This document shows, piece after piece, positions 34,501-40,411 of a DNA stretch of 64,000 bases (position 1 is its first letter; each line of letters opens with the position of its first letter). This stretch comes from Streptomyces sp. Ag109_O5-10 (GTDB taxonomy: Bacteria; Actinomycetota; Actinomycetes; Streptomycetales; Streptomycetaceae), in assembly GCF_900105755.1 (NCBI RefSeq), contig NZ_FNTQ01000001.1, positions 4,216,001 to 4,280,000 of the forward strand, given 5' to 3'. The notes beneath the pieces were generated by a model. It was given only the letters and a program-made list of their open reading frames with translations, did not search any database and had not been told where the DNA came from. The position numbers and the translations under genes are program-made.

Positions 34501-35455
34501 CCATCTCGCAGAGACAAGCTCGGTTGCGCACTCGAACGTGCCTGACCGCGTGCTGACAGCGGGGCTCAACTCCAACCGGGGCCAGACCGCCCTCGCGGTC
34601 GCGGCGCTTCTTTTTCACAGCGACCAATACCTACCGACGCTGGCTACCCTCACCGATCAGCTGGCCAAGGACCGCAGCGTCGCCGTCCGCAGCTGTGCAG
34701 CAGACGCCGTCCGCGCTCTAATGACTCGCGACATTCTTCGTGCCTTGAACGCGGCAGACCAGCTCTTCGCGACGTCCGATGAAGCCATCTACAGCGCCAC
34801 CACGGCACAGCACCTGCTGATCGCAGTCCTGTCCAAAGACCCAGCCCGATTCGCCCCGATACTGGCCCGGGCGCTTCAAACGGCCGACGAATCGGCAACC
34901 GGTGCTGGCCGAGTCTGGGGCGTCGCCATACTTCGCGGAGCGCAACTCGACAACGTCCCCACCAGCTTCCAAGAGCTCTCCCCTCGCGCCAGGCAAGGGG
35001 CAGCCGAAGTACTCTCGGGCAATCTTGCGGACAGTCACACAGTGATACCTGCGCTTTTCAACGACGCGGATACTGCCGTACGCGAAAAGGCGTCTCATGC
35101 TCTCGGTGAGATCGACCGCCTCGCGCCGGGGCAGGCCGACGACCTGATCCTGGCATTCACCTCAAGTTCCGCCTTCGCAGACCACTACGGCCAACTCCTC
35201 ACAGGACTCCACCACCACCAAGGCCCCCTCCCGAGCAAGGCCGTCGACGCCTGCGAAGGAGTCATTTCCATGCTCGGAACATCAAGGAGCGACATCCGAA
35301 CCCACCGCGGCGCAGTGGGCTACAACCTGGTCCCCGTCGTCCTGCGGCTCTACCGCCAGGGCACCCACGACCAACGCATCCGATGCCTTGACATAATCGA
35401 CAAACTCGTCGAAGCCGGCGCCTACGGACTCGACGCCCTCGAAACCGAACGCTGA
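31508..35455 (+). CDS. Large STAND/NLR-like NTPase with HEAT-like C-terminal sensor
   Basis: This 1315-aa protein opens with the shared motif TTVHGDVVQISGVGGDLSLS (residues 30-49). A P-loop NTPase domain follows with Walker A GGAGLGKS (118-125), Walker B ILVVDQLD (185-192) and an Arg sensor in LLAARTVD. The HETYFDFLFARAF segment (about residue 380) is the winged-helix/STAND signature. The remaining 900 residues are helical repeats resembling HEAT/TPR, with DADTAVREKASHALGEID near the C-terminus. It is translationally coupled to the membrane protein. This architecture equals that of bacterial NLR-type (Avs-like, NACHT-like) immune receptors. The trigger is unknown. Confidence 0.85.
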   Translation: MIEGLRRLAARLWRTGSTSPGPASQQVSHTTVHGDVVQISGVGGDLSLSLDKRLLATALAPNLDPAGTLAALSATVKPFIRRAQSAQPVFGMASRPDTDNLLARLLTPECPQVVVCEGGAGLGKSAVVADVLAKLTTRGWIAVALSMDAVKAETQTAAALGAQQVGPVVSPAQMLMSASEGRPAILVVDQLDAVSTYSGRMPDAYEAVDEMLGELSAASNVKVLLAARTVDIGKDPRLSGLVAQQSRVERFPVQALSDAAVQDALAATGITTGQVGPVTLGLLRVPLNFSVFSRLSPAARTAPYRTLQELYVRYTEEQRTAIEEQIGPGVWKGITGSLVAWMSRNETLTAPTGSLEDYAQAHVGVLESAGVLVRSSLDRIGFFHETYFDFLFARAFIASGGDVHGFLAESGQHLFRRAQTRQLLEYLLADDNRRQFHRVVIQLLTSQDIRPHLRDVVLTVLQQMEARAEDWQAVEALAWDSTLVASRIRGLLSAPKWFDASDHDDRWEGWLRAEPRRSLIQPVLLVAARQRPQRAEELLRPYLGASPEWDRYLASLVHWSLTPEMADFAAEAITRGLLDEVQPTVAVNSDFWSLLHPLASTAPEATARLIGAYLRRHRHRAEEDGAGDPFDAGNLTTHSQSAHFVLTTTAHGAPRVFTEEVLDFVITVASASVGQRSRPYASGGRWSLQHAGGYSVDTALFQALDAALQSLANAEPASARTFLEQLTALDAPALELRFLACRLHTALGNNDEAIAWLLAAEENLRLGYLDTTRWASRGLIAAATVNCSVEALENLVSALMDYYSRWERSVEGRRWWGLAQYELLSAVDETRRSPAVQRRLAEWQRKFPDWSPQPPKELRASGIGSPIPAGKAQLMTDHQWRLALAKHASPEIERHWLTGGADELAQVLGERAQQEPERFTRLALSLDASFPACYLDAVIRNAGPRLDPALWGQLCVHARSIAGEAVTYAICHVIQTIPALCDPEVITVLQQCAGDLDAHLAETSSVAHSNVPDRVLTAGLNSNRGQTALAVAALLFHSDQYLPTLATLTDQLAKDRSVAVRSCAADAVRALMTRDILRALNAADQLFATSDEAIYSATTAQHLLIAVLSKDPARFAPILARALQTADESATGAGRVWGVAILRGAQLDNVPTSFQELSPRARQGAAEVLSGNLADSHTVIPALFNDADTAVREKASHALGEIDRLAPGQADDLILAFTSSSAFADHYGQLLTGLHHHQGPLPSKAVDACEGVISMLGTSRSDIRTHRGAVGYNLVPVVLRLYRQGTHDQRIRCLDIIDKLVEAGAYGLDALETER

Positions 35456-35469
35456 CACCGATCGCGGCG

Positions 35470-35808
35470 GAGGATCGCGCCGCAACGAATGACCAGGCCA
35501 CGACGCTCCTGGACCGTAGGCCGGGTGAGGTCGACGCCTTCGACCATGTGGTCGGGGCGAGTGTCAAGGTGCCCTCTGGGCGTGTGGCCATCCTTGGCTG
35601 CACCAACTATCTACCGGATGCCGCGTGATTCGAGGTCCCCAAGAGTCTCATGTGCGTTCGCGCCGCGCGCGAACCTGGCCAATGTCCGCCAGCCGGGCGA
35701 GGAGGGCTCCGACGCTCCGGAGGCCGTCGAGCAGATTCACCTCCAGATCTGGCCCGCTCATCACGCTGCGCCGGCCGTGATCAAGCGATGGAGGACCGCT
35801 GGCTGACC
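35470..35808 (+). pseudogene. Broken small hypothetical gene (stop plus frameshift)
   Basis: Downstream of the NTPase one frame reads TNDQATTLLDRRPGEVDAFD and continues to GASVKVPSGRVAILGCTNYL and PDAA before a TGA at 35626-35628, then FEVPKSLMCVRA. A second frame picks up RANLANVRQPGEEGSDAPEA and ends IWPAHHAAPAVIKRW. Read together, these give one plausible protein of about 110 aa with an in-frame stop (probably Arg CGA to TGA) and a frameshift near 35675. I recognise the pattern as a Streptomyces hypothetical family but not its role. Confidence 0.5.
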
Positions 35809-35931
35809 CGTTGGAGGGTTGCAGTTTGGGTTGCATTCAGCCCCGTTCATAGGCGTCCAAGCGCCTCCGTGGCAGCTCCTGCGTCGCAGGTCAGGACGGT
35901 GACGAACCCGCCTGGACCCCCGGACGAACAT
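35809..35931. other. Short non-coding junction before the tRNA-Ser remnant
   Basis: There is no supported gene here. The junction separates the broken small gene from the tRNA-Ser-like scar and looks like recombined sequence. Confidence 0.3.
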
Positions 35932-35982
35932 TTGGAAAGCGTGTTGGGGGCAACCTCTCACGAGTTCGAATCTCGTATCCTC
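35932..35982 (+). other. tRNA-Ser(GGA)-like 3' half, integration scar
   Basis: The sequence starts inside the anticodon loop (TTGGAAA, with GGA in the anticodon position) and continues GCGTG, a class II variable arm (TTGGGGGCAACCTCTC), a T arm ACGAG-TTCGAAT-CTCGT, and ATCCTC. These elements match the 3' half of actinobacterial tRNA-Ser(GGA), whereas no 5' half is present. This is how an attR looks after integration into tRNA-Ser elsewhere, so the segment was probably imported with an earlier element. Confidence 0.6.
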
Positions 35983-36507
35983 GCTGCCGCCTGGGCCCTC
36001 GGCCTCGGCAGCGCAGGCCAGACCCTCGGCCGCAACCTGTACACGACCCTCGCCAGCCGCATCGGCATCACCAGCCGCACCGTCGCCCTGATCACGCTCG
36101 GCGGGGTGACGACCGCCGCGTTCGCAATGGTCTCCGGCCCCTTCCCACCCCTCGTGGGCATTGCGATCGCAGCTGGCGCGGTGCGCGGCAACCTCACCCT
36201 GCTCCAAGCCACCGCCATAACCGACCGCCGGGGCACCACCCACTACGGGCGCCTGTCCGGGCTACTGGCCGCGCCTGCCACCATCGCGTCTGCCCTGGCG
36301 CCGTTCGCGGGAGCCGCGCTGGCCGACCCGCTCGGCGGTTACCCCGGCCTGTTCGCCGTGCTCGTACTGGTCTCCGCCGCAGCGGCTCTCTTCGCGGGAA
36401 GGACGCCGCACCATCCACAGCACCACGGCAGGACACCCACGAGCCCGCAGGGGGTGCAGGGAAGGGCATGGAGTACCGGATGCCCTCGTCCACCACCTCG
36501 CGCGTGA
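35983..36507 (+). pseudogene. C-terminal half of an MFS transporter, truncated at the tRNA-Ser scar
   Basis: The frame continues through the tRNA-like segment and then reads as six or so hydrophobic helices: AAAWALGLGSAGQTLGRN, ALITLGGVTTAAFAMV, VGIAIAAGAVRGNLTLLQAT, GRLSGLLAAPATIASALAPF and GLFAVLVLVSAAAALFAGR. The pattern is that of the second half of a major-facilitator transporter. The first half and a real start are missing. It is therefore a relic, perhaps the original neighbour of a tRNA-Ser gene. Confidence 0.6.
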
Positions 36508-36650
36508 GACTCCCGCGTAGCACCGCAGCGGCCTCCATGAGCCAGGTTCGACCGTTTCCGCCGAATCCCGTCTGTCGAGGCGTACAGTCCGATGCCGTAG
36601 CACGCCAAGAGCGCCCAAGTCTTCTCTTCTTCTCCGCACAGGAGTTGCAA

Positions 36651-37637
36651 ATGAGTGGTGACCCGTTACCTTCCGACTCGGTGTCTCTCTCGCCCGAAGC
36701 CTCCCAGGGCATGACCAGCCAGGAGATGGACGAGGCCCTGTCGGCCATGGCTCGGGGTTCGTCCTTGTTGCTCCGGGAATGCGAATCCGAGCGGCGGCGG
36801 ATGGAGGAGCTGAACGCACTCAGTGAGGCTGCCATCGAGCGCCGCATCGAAGACCAGGGATCGGTTTACGAAGCGGACTCCGTGCTGCTCTCGGTTCGCT
36901 CGGCGCTGGCCACCAGTTGCGCCAAGGGACACCGGGACGCTGCACGAGAGTTTGTCTGTTGGTGGCTGGACGCGGCCCTAGCGGCCTGGAAGTCTGCCGT
37001 CCAGGGGACACCATTGCTTTACGCCCGAGTGAGTGCAGCCGCGCCGAACACCCTGATGACCGACGACGATCTGGCAGTGCTGCCAAAAGCTGACGAGCGG
37101 ACCCGCCAATTAGTGGAGCTAGGCGCGTTCTTGGGTCCGGGTCCGGTATCCGACTACGACGATGGCCTCGCAGCCATGACCGCCGATCTGGCGGCCCGCT
37201 CGGGACTGCTAGTCGGGCAGGACGAGGCAGGCAATATCAGGCTGTTGGATGGCGCCGATCCGGAGGCGCGGCGTCGTCGCCTTTGGGGAGACTTCTGGCT
37301 TGAGCACGGCATCCCGGCACTACCCGAGCCGGACGAACTTGATCTACTCCTCGACCGTGGACCCGGCGAGGTTGCAGGCCGCTTGCGGAGCGCCGTTCAG
37401 GCAGTGATCCAAGCGACAATGGCCGGATCGCGCATAGCCGAGATGGAAAGCCACGAAGCTCCATGGACGCCCGCAGAGGTGGAGGAGTACGACCGCCTCT
37501 CCGATCAGTTGAGCCTCCTGACGAATCTCCTCGCCGATCTCGCACAGGCCATCACGGACAACCTGCCCGCGATCCGGACCACCGCGCCGGCAGCCATAGA
37601 GGCGACGGCAACAGAGCCGCGCGGCCCAGCAGGCTAA
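36651..37637 (+). CDS. Island protein of unknown function with a TTA codon
   Basis: This 328-aa protein, starting MSGDPLPSDSVSLSPEASQG, is preceded by AGGAG at 6 nt. It is predominantly helical and acidic with Arg-rich stretches (residues about 25-60, MDEALSAMARGSSLLLRECE) and a C-terminal low-complexity tail. I see no catalytic motif or signal peptide. Leu154 is encoded by TTA (37110-37112), the codon read only by the bldA tRNA in Streptomyces, so translation should be developmentally timed. Confidence 0.75.
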   Translation: MSGDPLPSDSVSLSPEASQGMTSQEMDEALSAMARGSSLLLRECESERRRMEELNALSEAAIERRIEDQGSVYEADSVLLSVRSALATSCAKGHRDAAREFVCWWLDAALAAWKSAVQGTPLLYARVSAAAPNTLMTDDDLAVLPKADERTRQLVELGAFLGPGPVSDYDDGLAAMTADLAARSGLLVGQDEAGNIRLLDGADPEARRRRLWGDFWLEHGIPALPEPDELDLLLDRGPGEVAGRLRSAVQAVIQATMAGSRIAEMESHEAPWTPAEVEEYDRLSDQLSLLTNLLADLAQAITDNLPAIRTTAPAAIEATATEPRGPAG

Positions 37638-37714
37638 CGTCCATCGACAGAACTCAGGAAGGTTGCAGCACCTCCCCGCACCCTGCCGTAGCGTAGCCTC
37701 ACGATCACCGCGGG

Positions 37715-38227
37715 ATGGGGGCCATGGAACCGAGAAGTGCTGCCGCTGCCGGGAAGGACTTCCCGTACACGCTGGACACCACGTGCTACATCGAGGTCCA
37801 CGAGGACGGCCGAGTCACTCAGGGCGCGGGGCCCGATGCCTATCAACGGGCGGTCGCCGGAGAATCCCGACTCTTCGCTGTCTGGCCCGGGCAGTGGCGA
37901 AGCGACCTCTTCGTCATCGACGACCTTGACGAGTTCGCGCGGGCTCACGGCATCGTCCACGACAAGGAACGAACTGGCCTTGCCGACCACGTCCACGACG
38001 TCCACTGGAGCCTGGCGGACCGGGAGCAGAATCCCCGCAGCCAGTACGTGAGCATTGATCTACGCCTCGCCTGCGGATGTTCTGTTAAGGACCGTCGCAC
38101 CTTCGCTGCGCAGATGCGAGAGCAACGCGGTTGGGACCTGGCGGTCAGCGGCGGCTGGGGTTACCACACGGACGCGAACGGCACCACGTACACGTTCCGA
38201 GCCCGGCGCAAGAGCCTCAGTTCCTGA
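37715..38227 (+). CDS. Island protein of unknown function
   Basis: The protein has 170 aa if started at 37715 (MGAMEPRSAAAAGKDF) or 167 aa from the ATG at 37724, which has G-rich sequence just upstream. It combines an N-terminal beta-rich segment (TTCYIEVHEDGRVTQG) with DVHWSLADREQNP and a C-terminal RRTFAAQMREQRGWDLAVSG. The LACGCSVKD motif has two close cysteines. There is no recognised domain. It is the last gene before the right island border. Confidence 0.7.
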   Translation: MGAMEPRSAAAAGKDFPYTLDTTCYIEVHEDGRVTQGAGPDAYQRAVAGESRLFAVWPGQWRSDLFVIDDLDEFARAHGIVHDKERTGLADHVHDVHWSLADREQNPRSQYVSIDLRLACGCSVKDRRTFAAQMREQRGWDLAVSGGWGYHTDANGTTYTFRARRKSLSS

Positions 38228-38298
38228 GTTACCACGGCAGCGAATGTGCTTCTGTGAAGTGCGATGTGATCGCGATGGCGCCGCAACTGCTCGGCCCG

Positions 38299-38324
38299 TT
38301 GGGAGAAGTCTGGGAGAAGATCTT
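38299..38324 (+). repeat. Right arm-type repeat of the island
   Basis: This copy is identical, except for one base, to 27338-27363 and in the same orientation. Here it overlaps a 20-bp perfect palindrome (38311-38330, half-site TGGGAGAAGA), which could be an integrase or excisionase binding site. Confidence 0.65.
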
Positions 38325-38419
38325 CTCCCAGAGCCCCTGCGGGACCCTACCAAACCTACCGAGACCAACGCCCTGAGCTGTGCAGACGTCATCACTTACA
38401 GGTAGGCAGCCTACGTACC

Positions 38420-38467
38420 CTTCGTTCGGGACGAAGAGGTCGTGGGTTCAAATCCCGCCACCCCGAC
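38420..38467 (+). repeat. Right att core: 48-bp tRNA-Pro repeat without a functional tRNA
   Basis: This copy is identical to 27221-27268, but its upstream flank (CTACGTACC) does not form the 5' half of a tRNA, so only a partial tRNA remains. It marks the right end of the island. The sequence beyond it carries its own terminator hairpin. Confidence 0.9.
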
Positions 38468-38481
38468 AGCCAAAACAGCAA

Positions 38482-38515
38482 ACCAGGCACCTGCTCACGC
38501 GAGTAGGTGCCTGGT
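38482..38515 (+). terminator. Terminator hairpin after the right att copy
   Basis: An 11-bp perfect stem (ACCAGGCACCT, 38482-38492, with 38505-38515) is extended by a G-T pair and three more pairs around the loop ACGC. It was probably the terminator of tRNA-Pro before the island arrived. Confidence 0.75.
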
Positions 38516-38545
38516 CTGTTTGGGGCTGCGCGTCTATCTGCGTGA

Positions 38546-39000
38546 CTATCGCTTCCCGGGTGTCTGCTGCCGTTGCGGATCGGCGCCCAAGATCCCGTCC
38601 ATGACCACCGCGCCAGTCTGGACCACGGGCCGGATCTGCTTCCGATAGACCTCCTCGGCCACGGCCGTACCCGAATGGCCGACAAGCCGGAAGATCTCCT
38701 CCAGCGGGACACCCTGGCCGGAGAGCAGCGACACGAAGCCGTGCCGGGGCTCCCGAGGCGTCTACTCGTCGGCGTTGATCCCGTCGACGCCCTTGAGCGC
38801 CTGGCGGAAGGCGCGCGGCGAACCGAGGAGACGACGAGCCCGTGTTCCTCCCGTGCGTCGTCGGCGGCGAGCCGGTCCCAGCCCTGATCTTCGAGCTGCT
38901 GCCAGAGAGCTTCGACGCAGCGCGCCGGCAGGGCGAGGGTGCGCCGGGACTTCCGGGTCCTGGTGTCCCCCCGTCGAACCGAGCGCCACACGGCGATGTG
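38546..39000 (-). pseudogene. Decayed tyrosine integrase (site-specific recombinase), C-terminal region
   Basis: On the minus strand, one frame gives HIAVWRSVRRGDTRTRKSRR and TLALPARCVEALWQQLED up to HGLVVSS. A 2-nt insertion shifts the frame to RAFRQALKGVDGINADE. A TAG at 38764-38762 then stands where Trp is expected, and the frame continues TPREPRHGFVSLLSGQGV, RLVGHSGTAVAEEVY and ends at KR. These are the integrase core motifs of actinomycete AICE/phage recombinases (the box II R..H region and the Y-containing end). The N-terminus is missing, and about 10 codons are deleted ahead of RAFRQ. The 3' end points at the att core. Confidence 0.8.
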
Positions 39001-39550
39001 CGGAGGCTGCGGCGGAGGATCTGGTTGGGCCGAGGGCAGACGGGGTGGGAGCTGAGGAGGGCGGCTGAGGTAGGTGGGCAGGATCGGGGTTCTGACTCCG
39101 CTCTCGGTGGAGCAATGGCGTTGGCGACTTGCGCCCAGCGGGAAATCAGCCGCAACCGAGGTAGGGGACGCAGTTGTCCGGCTCCAATACCGGCTCGACC
39201 CATGCGGCGTGTGAGAACACCGTGCGCCATGTGAGCTTGCCGCCCGTGCCGTCAGCAAGTTGTGTCCGAATGCGTGGCGTAAAGCGGATCCGGTATCGCA
39301 GGCCCTCCCCTCGACGATGCCGCAGTCCCCGTCATCGGGGTTTGCCGGCTCCAGGGCCACGTCGTTCGTTCCTCCATCAGTTCGCAGGATCAGGGCAGAC
39401 CAGTCGCCGCACCTTGGTCCCGGCGAGCATCACAGGAATGTGCAGGTCCCTGGTCCGCCGGGTCAGCGCCCTCCGCGTACGCGGTCTTCCAAACTGATGC
39501 TCCTGGGTCACATGGGCGTGCGCGGACCAGGGATGACATAGGGTCGAAAC
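39001..39550. other. Degraded non-coding scar right of the integrase relic
   Basis: This stretch of about 550 bp has several overlapping frames without clear codon bias or a good start, so I call no gene. One minus-strand frame ending near 39377 (RRALTRRTRDLHIPVMLAG) reads like a fragment, but I cannot identify it. Confidence 0.4.
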
Positions 39551-39742
39551 ATGGTGCAAATCAGTGATGTTGCCAAGATCCGACAGCGGTGGATCGACGC
39601 CGGAAGCCCGGCATGCGAGCGCCATAATCTCGATCAGGAGTTCCGCCTGGGCGCACGCGACACCGACTGGGCCTGTCTGAACTGCGGCCAGGAGTTCGGT
39701 CGACAGGAAGCCCGCGCCATGCGCGAGGCCGCGGGCAGCTGA
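39551..39742 (+). CDS. Small putative zinc-binding protein, 63 aa
   Basis: The ATG at 39551 opens a 63-aa frame starting MVQISDVAKIRQRWIDAGSP. It carries ACERHNLDQEF and WACLNCGQEFG, so three cysteines and a histidine could bind one zinc ion in a ribbon. Third-position bias and the sensible start support a real gene within an otherwise decayed region. It could be a DNA-binding or adaptor peptide. No confident family match is known to me. Confidence 0.5.
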   Translation: MVQISDVAKIRQRWIDAGSPACERHNLDQEFRLGARDTDWACLNCGQEFGRQEARAMREAAGS

Positions 39743-40411
39743 GGACACGGGGCCGCCCTCGGACCGCCTCCGGGCCGTCCGAGGGTGGCCGACAACGACC
39801 GACGTCGACAGCCGCCGCCAGTTCTCCCCCACCCCGGACGTAAGTTGAGGCAGGTCGAGCCCCCCGCAAAGAGGTGGACGTGCCAAGGGTGACCATGGCC
39901 CGGATTCGAACCGGGGTTTCCGCATCGGGGCGCACCCGCGTACGCCGTCCTAGGCGTATTGATCACGAGCGTTGTCAACGGTCGCTGGGCTTGATCATGG
40001 CGAAGACCTCCGATGTGGTGGAGCTGTCTAGGAACACACCGCACGGAGGGGGTGCGGCTGGTCCATCACCGTGTTGCGGGCCGAGCGGGCCTCGTCGTGC
40101 GCCACGTTCTCGGCGGTGACGACCGGTCCGCGCAGCGCCGTTCGTCTCCCCTGCCGCGTATGCCGTCCGTGGCGGAGGTCCCGACCACGTACGACCATGT
40201 ACTGGACGCATCCCCGACAGGGGCATGAGCGGTGGGCATCAGGGCGTCCTGGAGTGTCGCCGGTGCCACAAACCCGCTTGCTCCTGTGTCGGAGGCAGGC
40301 ACTAGAGTTCGATCCGTTGCGTGATGATCACGGCAACCGTACAGAGAGCGCGGCCGGCCTCCGGACATCGGGGCAGCGTGGCTGCGCCATTCCCGTGGGG
40401 GGAATCCAGCA
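39743..40411. other. Intergenic region before the secreted repeat protein
   Basis: This region is about 670 bp. Apart from the tRNA-like segment listed separately, I see no supported gene. Open frames such as the one at 40013-40228 have poor codon bias. The last 100 bp probably include the promoter of the gene at 40412. Confidence 0.4.
39885..39960 (-). other. Possible tRNA 3'-half remnant on the minus strand
   Basis: On the minus strand the sequence has a perfect T arm (CCCGG-TTCGAAT-CCGGG) preceded by a long variable-like stretch and an imperfect anticodon-like stem TACGCC/GGCGTA. No 5' half with a D arm is present. It may be the trace of another tRNA-directed integration. I cannot assign the amino acid. 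Confidence 0.3.

Larger units (their letters stand above)
27269..38467. mobile_element. 11.2-kb tRNA-Pro-integrated genomic island (CIME-like, no own integrase)
   Basis: The island is bounded by the perfect 48-bp att repeats. Inside both ends lies a 26-bp arm-type repeat in the same orientation (27338-27363, 38299-38324; one mismatch). Between the borders I find no integrase, excisionase, replication or transfer gene, which fits a cis-mobilisable element or the remnant of an AICE/ICE. Cargo includes HTH-DUF488, an IS3-family copy, DUF397, an NLR-like NTPase pair and pseudogenes. GC content and codon bias are visibly lower in the NTPase gene than in the core. An integrase relic lies just outside the right border, so excision may once have been supplied in trans. 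Confidence 0.85.

Noticed and set aside
35489..35806. Plus frame of 105 aa downstream of the NTPase.
   Set aside because: Only its second half fits a conserved-looking protein; the first half belongs to another frame, so I describe a pseudogene instead.
40013..40228. Small plus-strand frame before the secreted repeat protein.
   Set aside because: Poor codon bias and no ribosome-binding site; an overlapping minus frame is equally open.
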